Below, piece after piece: positions 42,006-50,889 of a stretch of 64,000 bases of DNA (position 1 is its first letter; the number at the start of each line of letters is the position of its first letter). Source of the DNA: an uncultured Acidimicrobiales bacterium (GTDB taxonomy: Bacteria > Actinomycetota > Acidimicrobiia > Acidimicrobiales > Bin134); NCBI GenBank assembly GCA_951813555.1, contig OX638344.1, positions 1,488,001 to 1,552,000 on the forward strand. The letters run 5' to 3'. Under the pieces are notes generated by a model that ran no database searches, was not told the origin of the DNA, and saw nothing but the letters and a program-made list of their open reading frames with translations. The translations under genes and the position numbers were made by a program.

Positions 42006-43021
42006 GACGAGGCTCCGGGGCTGATGGCCTGGCTGTGAAGGTCGAAGGCCTCGGCGTTTCGGAAGAAGTAGTCGCTGACCAGCCCGGCCACTTCCCGCAC
42101 CCCAGATTCCAGGGCGGTCAAGTGGCGGGGCAGGTCGGACACCATGGCGTTGAAGTCGGCGTATTCCAGTTCTGACCGGAGCTGCCCCAGTCGGCGAAGA
42201 GGAGGGGGCTTGCCCTGGGGAGCCAGGAATTCCACCTGGGTCTCGCTCAGCCGCAGGCAATAGAGCACCGATCGGGGGAACGACTCGTCGACCAGCAGGA
42301 ACCGGGCCACGTCAGCACCCAAGGGCGACGACTGGCTGGCCCGCTGGTAGGCCTCCAATGCGGACACCGACCGAAGGGTGAGCGCCATCTCGTCATAGGA
42401 CGATCCGTCGAGCTCGGGGTAGCGGACGCTGATGAGACGGCAGGTCATCAATGCCCGCTCCAGCATCTGGCCCAACACCAAGAACCGGTACTCCTCGCCC
42501 TGGGACATAGACGAGGTGATCACTCCGGTGAGCGACTGGCAGCTCACCCGGATGAAGTCGAGGGTTTGGAAGGGTTCTTGCTCCATGGCGGCGGGGAAGT
42601 CGTCTTGGCGGAGCCGCAGGTGGAATTGGTTGATCTGTTCCCACAGCTCCGACGGGATCTGGTCCCTCAGGGACCGGAAGTTCTCCCGGGTGCGGCCAAT
42701 GCAGAACACCACCGACCCGGCCAGAGAGGGCGAGGCCACCAAACGGGTGGCCGCCGCCTGTACGTCGATGCCCAGCCCGGCCTCGCTCCGCAACATCGGC
42801 GGCGACGGGGTCAGGTTCCCGGCCATGGTTTGCACGTCCTCGGCGGGTGTCGGCACTTCCAGGCGGAGGGTGCGGATCAGATTCTGCATCCGGTCGATGG
42901 CCTGGGCCGGGCTCTCAGCCACGGTGCTGAGCAGCGTGGCCCGCACCATGCGGGCCGTGTCCTCGGCCCGCTCCAAGTAGCGGCCGGCCCAGTACATGTC
43001 CTCGGCGTGTCGGGCCAGCAT
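42002..43021 (-). CDS. Alpha-E domain protein (DUF403)
   Basis: 339 aa, all-alpha, starting MLARHAEDMYWAGRYLERAEDTARMVRA, the alpha-E family signature. The frame is open for 136 codons upstream, but ATG 43019-43021 overlapping the ATP-grasp stop (ATGA) gives the family start. It is always found with circularly permuted ATP-grasp and transglutaminase genes; catalytic role not established, possibly a scaffold or an amide-forming partner. Confidence 0.9.
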   Translation of the reverse strand: MLARHAEDMYWAGRYLERAEDTARMVRATLLSTVAESPAQAIDRMQNLIRTLRLEVPTPAEDVQTMAGNLTPSPPMLRSEAGLGIDVQAAATRLVASPSLAGSVVFCIGRTRENFRSLRDQIPSELWEQINQFHLRLRQDDFPAAMEQEPFQTLDFIRVSCQSLTGVITSSMSQGEEYRFLVLGQMLERALMTCRLISVRYPELDGSSYDEMALTLRSVSALEAYQRASQSSPLGADVARFLLVDESFPRSVLYCLRLSETQVEFLAPQGKPPPLRRLGQLRSELEYADFNAMVSDLPRHLTALESGVREVAGLVSDYFFRNAEAFDLHSQAISPGASS

Positions 43022-44499
43022 CAGCGCTGCTCTCCCGATGCGGGCTGCTCGGAGTTGCCGAGGACCCACGTGTCCTTGGAGCCGCCGCCCTGGGAGCTGT
43101 TGACGATGAGCGATCCCTCCCGAAGGGCCACCCGGGTGAGCCCGCCGGGAATCACCTCCACCTGCTCGCCGCACAGCACGAAGGGGCGCAGGTCGATGTG
43201 GCGGGGGGCGAATTGGTCGCCGGCCCACGCGGGAAGCCGGGAGAGGTTGACCACCTCTTGGGCGATCCAGTTGCGGGGGTCGTCCAAGATCTTGCTGCGG
43301 GCCTCGGCCAGCTCGGCGTCGGTGGCCTTGGGACCGATCACGATGCCGTAGCCCCCCGACTCGGCCACCGGCTTGACCACCAATTGGTCGAGCCGCTCCA
43401 GCACCTCGGCCCGCTGATCCTCCTCCCACAGCAGGTAGGTGTCGGCGTTGGGGATGACCGGCTCCTCGTCCAGGTAGTAGCGGATCATCTCGGGCACATA
43501 GGCGTAGACCGCCTTGTCGTCGCCCACCCCGTTGCCCACCGAATTGGCGACAGACACCGTGCCGGCGCGGGCCGCGGCCAAAAGCCCGGGCACTCCCAGG
43601 GTGGACTGGGCGTTGAACACCACCGGATCCAAGAAATGGTCGTCGATGCGGCGGTAGATCACGTCCACCCGCTCTAGGCCCCGGGTGGTGCGCATGGCCA
43701 CGACGTGGTCGTCCACCACTAGATCGCGCCCCTCTACCAGCTCCACTCCCATGCTGCGGGCCAAAAAGGCGTGCTCGAAGTAGGCCGAGTTGAAGATGCC
43801 CGGGGTGAGCACCGCCACGGTGGGGTCGTCGCCACAGGCCGGCGGGGCGATGGAGCGCAGAGCCCGCAGCAGCGAGCGCCCATAGTGGTCCACCGAGCGA
43901 ACCGCCAGGTCGGAGAAGGCCGCGGGCAGCAGCTTGGTCATGGCGGCTCGGTTCTCGATCACATAGGAGATGCCGCTGGGGTTGCGCAGGTTGTCCTCCA
44001 GCACCCGGTAGCCGCCATCGGCATCACGCACCAAGTCGATTCCGGCCACTAGACAGCGTGCTCCTAGCGGGACTGCCACGTTCATGGCCTCCCGCTCGAA
44101 GCCGGTACACGAGGTGATCAGCCGTCGGGGCACGATGCCGTCGCGGAGGATGGCCTGCTCGCCGGTGTAGATGTCGTCGAGGAAGCGGTTTAGGGCGGTG
44201 ACCCGCTGGATCAGGCCCCGCTCCAGCATGGCCCACTCCTCGGCGTCGATGATCCGGGGAAACAGGTCCATGGGCCAGGTCCGCTCGGTGCCCTCGTCGC
44301 CGCCGTACACCGTGAAGGTGATCCCCTGGCGGCGAAAAGACTCGTTGCGCTGTTCCTCGAGCGCCTTCACCTGATCCAACGAAAGCCGGTCGAACCACTC
44401 CTGCACCGGCCGATAGTGATCCCGGGTCCGCCCGCGCTCATCGACAGCCTCATCGAAGAAGCTGGGGGGGTCGGGCCCAATCGAATTGCCAGCGTTCAT
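43021..44499 (-). CDS. Circularly permuted ATP-grasp protein (DUF404/DUF407)
   Basis: 492 aa. Residues 30-110 carry the DUF404-type block (RRQGITFTVYGGDEGTERTWPMDLFPRII); the ATP-grasp core includes GYRVLEDNLRNPSGISYVIENR, DVIYRRIDDHFLDPVVFN and LVVKPVAESGGYGIVIGP. Predicted to activate a carboxylate as acyl-phosphate and ligate it to an amine. First gene of a three-gene overlapping operon (with alpha-E and transglutaminase) that is widespread but of unknown product. Confidence 0.92.
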   Translation of the reverse strand: MNAGNSIGPDPPSFFDEAVDERGRTRDHYRPVQEWFDRLSLDQVKALEEQRNESFRRQGITFTVYGGDEGTERTWPMDLFPRIIDAEEWAMLERGLIQRVTALNRFLDDIYTGEQAILRDGIVPRRLITSCTGFEREAMNVAVPLGARCLVAGIDLVRDADGGYRVLEDNLRNPSGISYVIENRAAMTKLLPAAFSDLAVRSVDHYGRSLLRALRSIAPPACGDDPTVAVLTPGIFNSAYFEHAFLARSMGVELVEGRDLVVDDHVVAMRTTRGLERVDVIYRRIDDHFLDPVVFNAQSTLGVPGLLAAARAGTVSVANSVGNGVGDDKAVYAYVPEMIRYYLDEEPVIPNADTYLLWEEDQRAEVLERLDQLVVKPVAESGGYGIVIGPKATDAELAEARSKILDDPRNWIAQEVVNLSRLPAWAGDQFAPRHIDLRPFVLCGEQVEVIPGGLTRVALREGSLIVNSSQGGGSKDTWVLGNSEQPASGEQR

Positions 44500-44556
44500 G
44501 CCGCCTTACTGTAGATGCATCCTCAATACCGCAGGTTCAGTAGCAGTTAATACCTA

Positions 44557-44569
44557 GTTGACAGTCATC
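44557..44569. promoter_or_regulatory. GntR operator-like palindrome upstream of the NMT1-type binding protein gene
   Basis: GTTGACAGTCATC matches the consensus GTTGACwGTCAAC at 11 of 12 arm positions and lies 68 bp before ATG 44637. An extra GTTGAC half-site is at 44571-44576, and the whole is framed by TACCTAGT (44551-44558) / ACTAGGTA (44575-44582). The same palindrome occurs before the gntR gene and between the two divergent operons at 54.0 kb. Confidence 0.7.
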
Positions 44570-44636
44570 TGTTGACTAGGTAGCGTAGTTTGTGCTGGGC
44601 ACGGGCTCGGCGAAGCAATCGAACTTGGGAGGGGCC

Positions 44637-45785
44637 ATGAGACGGGTCGAGGACAAGAGGGCTATGGGGTCGCGTTGGCTGTTGATGTTGGCGCTTTTGG
44701 CCGCGGCGGCGGTCTTTGCCGCCGGTTGTGGCGGGGATGATGATGACGGTGGCGCTTCTCAGGATGCGGTCCAGGAGCAGGCACCTGAAGATCCGGCAGC
44801 AGAGGAGCAGGCACCTGAGGAACCGGCGTCCGAGGAGCAGGCACCTGAGGAACCGATAGCAGAGGAACCGGTTGAGTTCACCAATGTCACCTACCAACTC
44901 GGCTGGCTCGCTGGCAACGGTGTTCTCGGCGAAGTTGTTGCCAAGAGGATGGGTTGGTACGAAGAGGAGGGGATCGTTCTGAAGATCGATCCTGGTGGTC
45001 CGAGCATCGACGGAGTTGCACAGGTAGCTTCCGGCAGGGCTCTCATAGGCCAGCTCTCGTCCAGCCCGTCGGCGATGCTGGCGGTCTCACAGGGCATTCC
45101 GCTTCAGGTGTTTGCCGTGGGAACTCCTGAGCATCCGTATGCGTTTTTCTCAAAGGCCGAAACGCCGCTGGATTCTCCCCAGGACATGCGCGGCTTGGTT
45201 GTCGGCACCCAGGCGACTGGAGTGATCCTCGTAGAGGCCCTTCTAGCGGCTAACGACATGACGCGCGACGACCTCGGCAGCTTGGAGACTGTTGGGGGTG
45301 ACATCACGCCGTTGCTGACTGATCAGGTTGATGTATTCACAGGTTGGGTCACCAATGTGGGTCAGCTGAGCCAGGTGCCAGATCGCAACACCCTCCGGCT
45401 GTGGGATGCCGGAGTACCCCTCTATGCCCACATCTACTACGCCGGTACTGACACGATTGAGAACAATCCAGAGGTCTTGGCCGGCTGGCTTCGGGCGACC
45501 GCACGGGGATGGGAATTCGCTACGGAGAACACTGAAGAGGCTGTGCAGATGCTCATTGACGAATACCCGGACCTGGAGTTCGAGTCGCAGCTTGCTGGCG
45601 CCCAGATCTTGCTGGGCGTAAAGGAAAACGCAGGCGTCGAAGCGCTGGGCGGTTTCGGATGGTTTGATCTCGAGGTCTGGCAGGAGCAGATCGACCGGTG
45701 GGACAACCTCGGCCAGTTCGATGCCGATGCCCCTGCGATCGACAGGGTTGTAACTACTGCGATTCTCGAGGCTGCGGATAGGTAG
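44637..45785 (+). CDS. ABC transporter substrate-binding lipoprotein, NMT1/SsuA/THI5-like
   Basis: 382 aa. Lipobox FAAGC (Cys31), an acidic spacer made of three 10-residue repeats, then an NMT1-type periplasmic binding domain (YQLGWLAGNGVLGEVVAKRMGWYEEEGIVLKIDPGG, QVASGRALIGQLSS). ATG 44637 follows GGGAGGGG. This family delivers sulfonates, nitrate, or pyrimidine-like and thiamine-precursor ligands. The matching permease and ATPase are encoded 7-9 kb away on the other strand, and all share the same operator motif. Confidence 0.87.
   Translation: MRRVEDKRAMGSRWLLMLALLAAAAVFAAGCGGDDDDGGASQDAVQEQAPEDPAAEEQAPEEPASEEQAPEEPIAEEPVEFTNVTYQLGWLAGNGVLGEVVAKRMGWYEEEGIVLKIDPGGPSIDGVAQVASGRALIGQLSSSPSAMLAVSQGIPLQVFAVGTPEHPYAFFSKAETPLDSPQDMRGLVVGTQATGVILVEALLAANDMTRDDLGSLETVGGDITPLLTDQVDVFTGWVTNVGQLSQVPDRNTLRLWDAGVPLYAHIYYAGTDTIENNPEVLAGWLRATARGWEFATENTEEAVQMLIDEYPDLEFESQLAGAQILLGVKENAGVEALGGFGWFDLEVWQEQIDRWDNLGQFDADAPAIDRVVTTAILEAADR
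44772..44861 (+). repeat. Three tandem 30-bp repeats in the lipoprotein linker
   Basis: Units starting at 44772, 44802 and 44832 encode EEQAPE(D/E)PA-like decapeptides that lengthen the acidic tether between the lipid-anchored Cys and the binding domain. Copies differ by a few bases. Copy number could vary by slippage. Confidence 0.75.
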
Positions 45786-45817
45786 GCCTTATTCCCTTCG
45801 AGGTTCCCCTTCGCGCG

Positions 45818-45855
45818 CTGGGTGGGTGGAAGCTGAAGTGCTTCCACCCACCCAG
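45818..45855 (+). terminator. Strong hairpin terminator after the binding-protein gene
   Basis: A perfect 16-bp inverted repeat, CTGGGTGGGTGGAAGC (45818-45833) and its complement (45840-45855), with a 6-nt loop, begins 33 bp after the stop at 45785. There is no clear T-run, as is common in GC-rich actinobacteria. It would separate this transcription unit from gntR, which has its own operator. Confidence 0.75.
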
Positions 45856-45919
45856 TCCGTCGTGCCGGTGTAGACCGTGCACTTCGTCGCTGCCGTATGG
45901 CACGATCTATGAGAGATCG

Positions 45920-45932
45920 GTAGACAGTCAAC
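45920..45932. promoter_or_regulatory. GntR operator-like palindrome upstream of gntR
   Basis: GTAGACAGTCAAC matches GTTGACwGTCAAC at 11 of 12 arm positions and ends 29 bp before the regulator's ATG at 45962, the expected place for autorepression. Confidence 0.68.
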
Positions 45933-45961
45933 CGGCAACGCAGGGGAGCAACCAGCAGCAC

Positions 45962-46717
45962 ATGCAAGACACAGGTGTTAGGAAGTTGGCGTCGCGAACA
46001 TCGCAACTCGCAGACCGTGTTCTCGAGGCGATCCGTTCCGGGCAGTACAGCCCAGGCGATCAACTGCCGACAGAGCATGCTCTGGCAGAGCGTTACGGCG
46101 TCAGCCGTGCCAGTGCTCGTGCCGCTCTCGGAATGCTCGCGGATCGGGGATTCGTCTACCGTCTCCACGGACACGGAACATTCGTAAGCCGTAGGTCAGC
46201 CAAGGTTCACACGCTTAACGAGGCCGTGAGCTTCGGCACGATGCTGAATGCCCAGGGACTCGAGTACGAAGTCCGTGTCCATGGTGCGCAGATTGACTCA
46301 GCCGGCCTGGAGGTCGCGGGGGCCCTCGACTTGGAGTCCGCGGATGAGCTAATGCTGAGATTTCGGAAATCTTTTTTGGTCGGCTCCGATGCCTATATGC
46401 ACAACGTGAATTCCGTTCCACTGAGCGTCATAGGTCCCGACACTGCCAAGCGAGCGTGTGTGGACCATTCGATGCTCGATCCGCTTGACCTTTTGATCGA
46501 CTCCCATGCGGTTGCACCCACGGCGTACGTGCTCTCAACCCTTGAGCCTGTATCAGCGCCCCTCCCCGGGTACGAGGATCTGAGCGTCGAGCAGGGCACC
46601 CCATTCATCAAAGTTACCGAGGTCGGGTGGACGGAGAAGGACCGCCCCATTTGGCACTCTGTCGAGTTCCACTCCGCGAGCCCCCTGATCATGCAGGTCA
46701 TGCGGGTCAAATATTAG
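45962..46717 (+). CDS. GntR-family transcriptional regulator, HutC/FarR subfamily
   Basis: 251 aa. The N-terminal winged helix (LADRVLEAIRSGQYSPGDQLPTEHALAERYGVSRASARAALGMLADRGFVYRLHGHGTFVS, about residues 17-75) is standard GntR. The C-terminal 160 residues fit a UTRA ligand-sensing domain. Flanked by the transport and catabolic genes and preceded by the same palindrome as they are, so it is the probable repressor of the island, released by a pathway substrate or intermediate. Confidence 0.9.
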   Translation: MQDTGVRKLASRTSQLADRVLEAIRSGQYSPGDQLPTEHALAERYGVSRASARAALGMLADRGFVYRLHGHGTFVSRRSAKVHTLNEAVSFGTMLNAQGLEYEVRVHGAQIDSAGLEVAGALDLESADELMLRFRKSFLVGSDAYMHNVNSVPLSVIGPDTAKRACVDHSMLDPLDLLIDSHAVAPTAYVLSTLEPVSAPLPGYEDLSVEQGTPFIKVTEVGWTEKDRPIWHSVEFHSASPLIMQVMRVKY

Positions 46718-46790
46718 GTAGTAAGCCCCACTGGCAGCGCCAGGTTAGGTGCCGTGGCCTGTCGGATTCATGTGAAGTTGGAGTGAAGCA

Positions 46791-47234
46791 GTGTCCGATG
46801 AATTCTTGAAGGCCGCAGTTGCTGAAGCCATGGAGGGGAGTGCTCAGGGAGGAGTACCGATTGGCGCAGTATTGGTACACGGGAACGAGATCATCGGCCG
46901 GGGCAGGAACCGCCGCGTTCAGTTGGGAAGCGTGATCCGACACGGCGAGACGGATGCTCTCGAACAGGCAGGCCGCCAACCGGCTTCGGTGTATCGGGAG
47001 TGCGTGATGTACACCACTCTGTCGCCCTGCGTCATGTGTACGGGCGCAATATTGCTCTACGGGATCCCAAAGGTTGTAGTAGGAGAAAACACTACATTTT
47101 TAGGGGAAGAAGAGCTGCTGAGATCGCGGGGGGTCGAAGTGGTGGTCCTCGATGATGAAGTATGCAAAGGACTCATGAGGGATTTCATAGCGAGCCGTCC
47201 TCGGCTGTGGAGTGAGGACATCGGCGAGGCGTAA
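46791..47234 (+). CDS. Cytosine deaminase, fungal FCY1-like zinc type
   Basis: 147 aa, GTG start after a GGAGTG ribosome site. Zinc ligands H51 (in HGE, with E53 the proton shuttle), C80 and C83 (SPCVMC). Read against yeast cytosine deaminase, the match is close throughout: GVPIGAVLV, YTTLSPCVMCTGAILLYGIPKVVVGEN, RPRLWSEDIGE. The yeast substrate contacts correspond to N40, F103 and D143 and are all kept. It should deaminate cytosine or a 5-substituted or related aminopyrimidine. Bacteria normally use the unrelated CodA, so this type is noteworthy. It is the last gene of the + strand part of the island. Confidence 0.87.
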   Translation: MSDEFLKAAVAEAMEGSAQGGVPIGAVLVHGNEIIGRGRNRRVQLGSVIRHGETDALEQAGRQPASVYRECVMYTTLSPCVMCTGAILLYGIPKVVVGENTTFLGEEELLRSRGVEVVVLDDEVCKGLMRDFIASRPRLWSEDIGEA

Positions 47235-47236
47235 TT

Positions 47237-47548
47237 TCAGGGTGACAGTGGGGTGGCTGAGATTGCCGGGTGGTCAGTAATTTCCCGAGCGGATCCACGT
47301 TCAGATTCATCGAGCTGGTCGGTAGCCTCCTCGTTTATGGCGATGAACCCTTGTTCTGCTGATGGCACCCACCGCGATTTGTAGATGGCCTCGACTGGGC
47401 AAAGGCTCTCGCAGGCCCCGCAGTCCACGCAGGTGACTGGATCGATGTAGAACATTCGCTCGGAAGGGTGAATGCAGTCGACAGGACACGCCGTCATGCA
47501 CGCGCCATCGACACAATCAATGCAGGGCGAGGTGATGACGTAAGGCAC
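47237..47548 (-). CDS. 7Fe-type ferredoxin (FdxA-like)
   Basis: 103 aa. Cys pattern C9, C12, C17, C21, C25 then C40, C43, C46, C50 (MTACPVDCIHP; CVDCGACESLCPVEAIY) matches FdxA-type 3Fe-4S/4Fe-4S ferredoxins; the C-terminal 45 residues are acidic and probably flexible. It is the final gene of the minus-strand operon, 4 bp after the enoyl-CoA hydratase. A dedicated electron carrier for a pathway oxidoreductase is likely, possibly the FAD enzyme at 49.5-50.8 kb. Confidence 0.9.
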   Translation of the reverse strand: MPYVITSPCIDCVDGACMTACPVDCIHPSERMFYIDPVTCVDCGACESLCPVEAIYKSRWVPSAEQGFIAINEEATDQLDESERGSAREITDHPAISATPLSP

Positions 47549-47551
47549 TGC

Positions 47552-48325
47552 TCACGCCCCTGACCATCTTGGGGGGCGTCTTTCTCGAAATGCTGCTGGA
47601 CCCTCAAGGGCATCGGCAGACGTCATCGACGCTCGGACCTCGGGAATGTCCACTAGGTTCGCTTCCCGCGCGGTCAGTTGCTGTGTCTGGTTGACGAGTG
47701 CTTTGATGGCAACGAGCGAAGTGGGTGCGCACGACAAGAGGACCTCGACCCACTTGTCAATGGCCGCGTCAAGCTGTTCCGACGGCACCACTTCGTTGAT
47801 GAAACCCATCCGGAAGGCTTGTTGCGCGTCGAACGTGCCTCCCGTTAGCAAAAGCTCCATGGCGTGCTTTCGCGAGGCGTGCCGGATGGCGTTCACAATT
47901 CCCCCGTCCACCGGCAGGCGCCCGATTCGAGGCTCTACAAGGCCGATTCTTGCATGCTCAGCTGCGACGGCGATGTCGCAGCCAAGGATCATCTCGAACC
48001 CGCCTCCCAACGCGACTCCGTTTACCCGTGCTATGACCGGCTTTGTCATCGATGTCCGAAGTGCTAGCCCGCCGAACCCGTCAGGGTCTCTCGATGCCCA
48101 GTAGTCGTGGCCATCGGGCTGGCTCTCTTGAATGTCCGCGCCAGCGCAGAACGACTGTTCTCCCGCGCCGGTAAGGATGACCACCCAAATCTCTGGATCG
48201 GCTTCGACGGCCTGCCATGCATTGACCAATTGGGCGTGGTGTGTACTGTCGATCGCATTGCGACGGTCTGGGCGGTTGATGGTGACCGTCGCCACATGCC
48301 CTGCCGTGTGGAAATCGATTGTCAT
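47552..48325 (-). CDS. Enoyl-CoA hydratase/isomerase family protein
   Basis: 257 aa crotonase: VTINRPDRRNAIDS, oxyanion segment EQSFCAGADIQESQ, NGVALGGGFEMILGCDIAVAAEHARIGLVEPRIG. ATG 48325 starts in the stop of the CoA-transferase gene (ATGA). With that enzyme it implies that the island's substrate is processed as a CoA thioester. The residues following the glycine-rich segment (GRLPVDGGIVN) differ from those of typical fatty-acid hydratases, so another crotonase reaction is possible. Confidence 0.87.
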   Translation of the reverse strand: MTIDFHTAGHVATVTINRPDRRNAIDSTHHAQLVNAWQAVEADPEIWVVILTGAGEQSFCAGADIQESQPDGHDYWASRDPDGFGGLALRTSMTKPVIARVNGVALGGGFEMILGCDIAVAAEHARIGLVEPRIGRLPVDGGIVNAIRHASRKHAMELLLTGGTFDAQQAFRMGFINEVVPSEQLDAAIDKWVEVLLSCAPTSLVAIKALVNQTQQLTAREANLVDIPEVRASMTSADALEGPAAFRERRPPRWSGA

Positions 48326-49482
48326 GAACCACCGCCTTGGCGCGCTGGGTCGAGCAGGCTCTGGAGCCACTCGTTATCGGCTCCCAGCAGGGGAGCTGCT
48401 TGACCGGCCCTGGCTGGTGTTTCCGATAGGTGGATCGGAGAGCCGATGTGCCGCTCGCACCGTGGCGCGGCTGGTCCGGCCACTTCGATGATCATTGGTG
48501 CCGAGTGGTCATCGGCGAGGGCCTCGCTGAGAGACCGGATCGGAGCACAAAGGATGTCCATCGATTCGAGTCGGGAAAGGTTCTCCTCGACTGTGAATTG
48601 GGCAGTGGCTGCCTCAAGTAGCGAATGTAGGGCATCCTTGTTGGTCTTCCTTGACTCGATGTCGCTGAACTCTTCATGAATCGATAGATCCTCGAGGTCC
48701 AGCGCATTGCATATGTCGCTGAGCGGGTTTTCTTTGAAGGCGCCAACGATCACAATCTGGCCGTTAGACGCGTCAAAGACACTGGTGAGGGGGAGGGATG
48801 CCCAATTGAGTTCTGGAGCACCGGCCAGTTCCATAGCTGCCTCTTGGTGTTGAAGAGCGATCATGGAGTCATAGAGCGAGACTTCGACTTTCTGGCCCAG
48901 CCCCGTCCTTTCTCGAGCCATGAGCGCCAGCAGAATCCCCTGTACAAGGTGCATTCCGGCCCCGTAGTCGGCAATCGAGGTCGGGTAGATCGCAGTTGGG
49001 TGAGCGTCATCGGCCTTGCGGAGCATGACACCGGAATAGGCTTGCGCCAGGATGTCCTGGCCGCCCTTGTAAACGTACTTACCCTTCGGGCCGAAACCTG
49101 TAGCTTCGGCGTAGATGATCTGCGGGTTGACCGACTTCACGCTGTTGTAGCTGAGTCCGAGGCGCTCCATCACGCCAGGGCGGAAGTTGTTGACGATGAC
49201 ATCGGAGATCTCGATGAGTCGTTGGAGTGTTGCTGCGTCATTTTCGGATCGAGGGTCCAGTTCGACGCTCTTCTTGTTGCGGTTAACGCTCGCGAACGGC
49301 GGATTGTTTGTTCCGGGTTCGTGGGGAAGCGAGTTTCGGAAGATGTCACCGCTTCCGGGCCGTTCGACCTTGATGACCTCTGCCCCGTAGTCGCCGAGGA
49401 ATTGGGTTGCTGACGCGCCCATGATCACTTGGGTGAAGTCGAGGACTCTGATGCCGTCGAGGGGGAGTGGAAGTGCTGTCAT
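48322..49482 (-). CDS. CoA transferase, family III (CaiB/BaiF)
   Basis: 386 aa. Family start LDGIRVLDFTQVIMGASATQFLGDYGAEVIKVERPGSGD, then NRNKKSVELD, and GGQDILAQAYSGVM with the probable catalytic Asp. It would move CoA from a donor acyl-CoA to the pathway acid, giving the substrate for the adjacent enoyl-CoA hydratase-like enzyme. It overlaps genes on both sides by 4 bp. Confidence 0.9.
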   Translation of the reverse strand: MTALPLPLDGIRVLDFTQVIMGASATQFLGDYGAEVIKVERPGSGDIFRNSLPHEPGTNNPPFASVNRNKKSVELDPRSENDAATLQRLIEISDVIVNNFRPGVMERLGLSYNSVKSVNPQIIYAEATGFGPKGKYVYKGGQDILAQAYSGVMLRKADDAHPTAIYPTSIADYGAGMHLVQGILLALMARERTGLGQKVEVSLYDSMIALQHQEAAMELAGAPELNWASLPLTSVFDASNGQIVIVGAFKENPLSDICNALDLEDLSIHEEFSDIESRKTNKDALHSLLEAATAQFTVEENLSRLESMDILCAPIRSLSEALADDHSAPMIIEVAGPAAPRCERHIGSPIHLSETPARAGQAAPLLGADNEWLQSLLDPARQGGGS

Positions 49483-50840
49483 TGCAATGCCATCTGGGTT
49501 GCGTGATCAATGATGGCCCTGGTGGAGGGGATGTCGCCGGGGTCGGCTCCTTGCGAGCGCAAGGTCTGCTGGAGCCGGGAGACTTCGATGTCTCGTAGGC
49601 CGCTTGAGGTATCGGCTGCCATCGCCGCAGCGATTCCAGCGGCTTCACCCATTGCCATGCACGGTGGGATCTCGCGGCTGAGCTTTTGTGCGTCAGGTTC
49701 CACCGAGTAGTGCCGGCCGGCGACCAGCAGGCTTTCTGTGTTTAGCGGGAGCAGAGCACGATATGGGGTGTAATAGCCGCGGCCACGCGCAATGCTGTCG
49801 CTGAAGTGATGTCGTTTAACTACGTCGTCTTTGGTAACTACGTAGTCTCCTCGGATGAGCCGGGTCTGGCGAACACCTAACTGCGGAGCGACATCAACGA
49901 GAACGGCTTGTTCGAATCCGGGTATCCGTGCCCGCGCAAACTCGAGCAACTCGGCGACTCGACGCCTTCCTTCGGCGTTGGCGGCGGTCTGGTCGCCAGG
50001 AGTGAGGCCGTCGTAACCGGACATGTGGGGGGCGTTGCACCAGACAATCCCCGGGAGAGGTGTTAGCAACCACCAGTGTTCCCAGGCTCCGCCAAGGATT
50101 CGCTTGGCTTCCCGGTCGAGTTCATAGGCAGTTCTCGGCTCCTGGCGGTCGAACGCCATCGCGGTGTCGGTGTCGACGTTGCCGAGGCGGAAGACGGTTG
50201 TGACGAGGTATGAACCCTGGACGAAAGGAGCCCCGGCGGTGAACGCGACATCGGCGTCGCCGCTGCAATCGATGACGACATCGGCGAGGAGGGCCTCGGG
50301 GCCGGTCTTGGTGTGGCAGATCACTCCAGTGACCCTGTTTCCATCCATGATGGGCGAATGGAATGGCGAGTGGAGACGAAGCTCGACTCCGCTTTCCTCG
50401 ATCATGTCGTGTGAGGCGGTTTTCCAGCCCTCAGGGTCAAAGGCAACGCTGTAGATGATTGGCTTGATCTCTCCTTGCTGGTGGAAGTCGATTGCCCCCC
50501 ACCTCCGCCACTTTTCCCAGGAGGCTTCGCTGAGCACTCTGTCTTCGGGTGGCGGATAGACCGCCAGGCCCATTACTTCGAGTCGATCGATCATCTCTTG
50601 CGCGATGCCGCGGACAGTGATCTCGTCCTCGTCGACGATGTCGTCAAGGACCAGCACCATGCCACCCGCCGCCATTCCGCCGAGGTGCGGGTATCGCTCG
50701 ACGAGCGCGACAGAAGCACCATTCCGGGCAGCGGCTACCGCGGCTGACAGGCCTGCCGGTCCGCCTCCCACGACAACAACGTCTGACTTGGAAGTGACTG
50801 GCGCTGTGGTGGCCTCTATCGGGATCATAGTTGGGGGCAT
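49479..50840 (-). CDS. FAD-dependent oxidoreductase (FAD_oxidored / PF12831-like)
   Basis: 453 aa. Dinucleotide-binding GGGPAGLSAAVAAARNGASVALVERYPHLGGMA near residues 25-57, second FAD motif VVIDCSGDADVAFTAGAP, and a C-terminal NTESLLVAGRHYSVEP-CMAMGEAAGIAAA. The group oxidises or reduces diverse carbon substrates, often with iron-sulfur partners. A ferredoxin gene lies in the same operon. The aldehyde dehydrogenase gene is 50 bp upstream, the CoA transferase overlaps downstream. Confidence 0.85.
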   Translation of the reverse strand: MPPTMIPIEATTAPVTSKSDVVVVGGGPAGLSAAVAAARNGASVALVERYPHLGGMAAGGMVLVLDDIVDEDEITVRGIAQEMIDRLEVMGLAVYPPPEDRVLSEASWEKWRRWGAIDFHQQGEIKPIIYSVAFDPEGWKTASHDMIEESGVELRLHSPFHSPIMDGNRVTGVICHTKTGPEALLADVVIDCSGDADVAFTAGAPFVQGSYLVTTVFRLGNVDTDTAMAFDRQEPRTAYELDREAKRILGGAWEHWWLLTPLPGIVWCNAPHMSGYDGLTPGDQTAANAEGRRRVAELLEFARARIPGFEQAVLVDVAPQLGVRQTRLIRGDYVVTKDDVVKRHHFSDSIARGRGYYTPYRALLPLNTESLLVAGRHYSVEPDAQKLSREIPPCMAMGEAAGIAAAMAADTSSGLRDIEVSRLQQTLRSQGADPGDIPSTRAIIDHATQMALQ

Positions 50841-50889
50841 TTGAGCAATCTCCTTGCTTGGATGAGGGGATACCCGGGGTTATCTGGGG

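Noticed and set aside
44772..44861. 30-bp periodic repeat considered as a CRISPR array
   Set aside because: Directly abutting repeats without unique spacers, in frame inside a lipoprotein linker.
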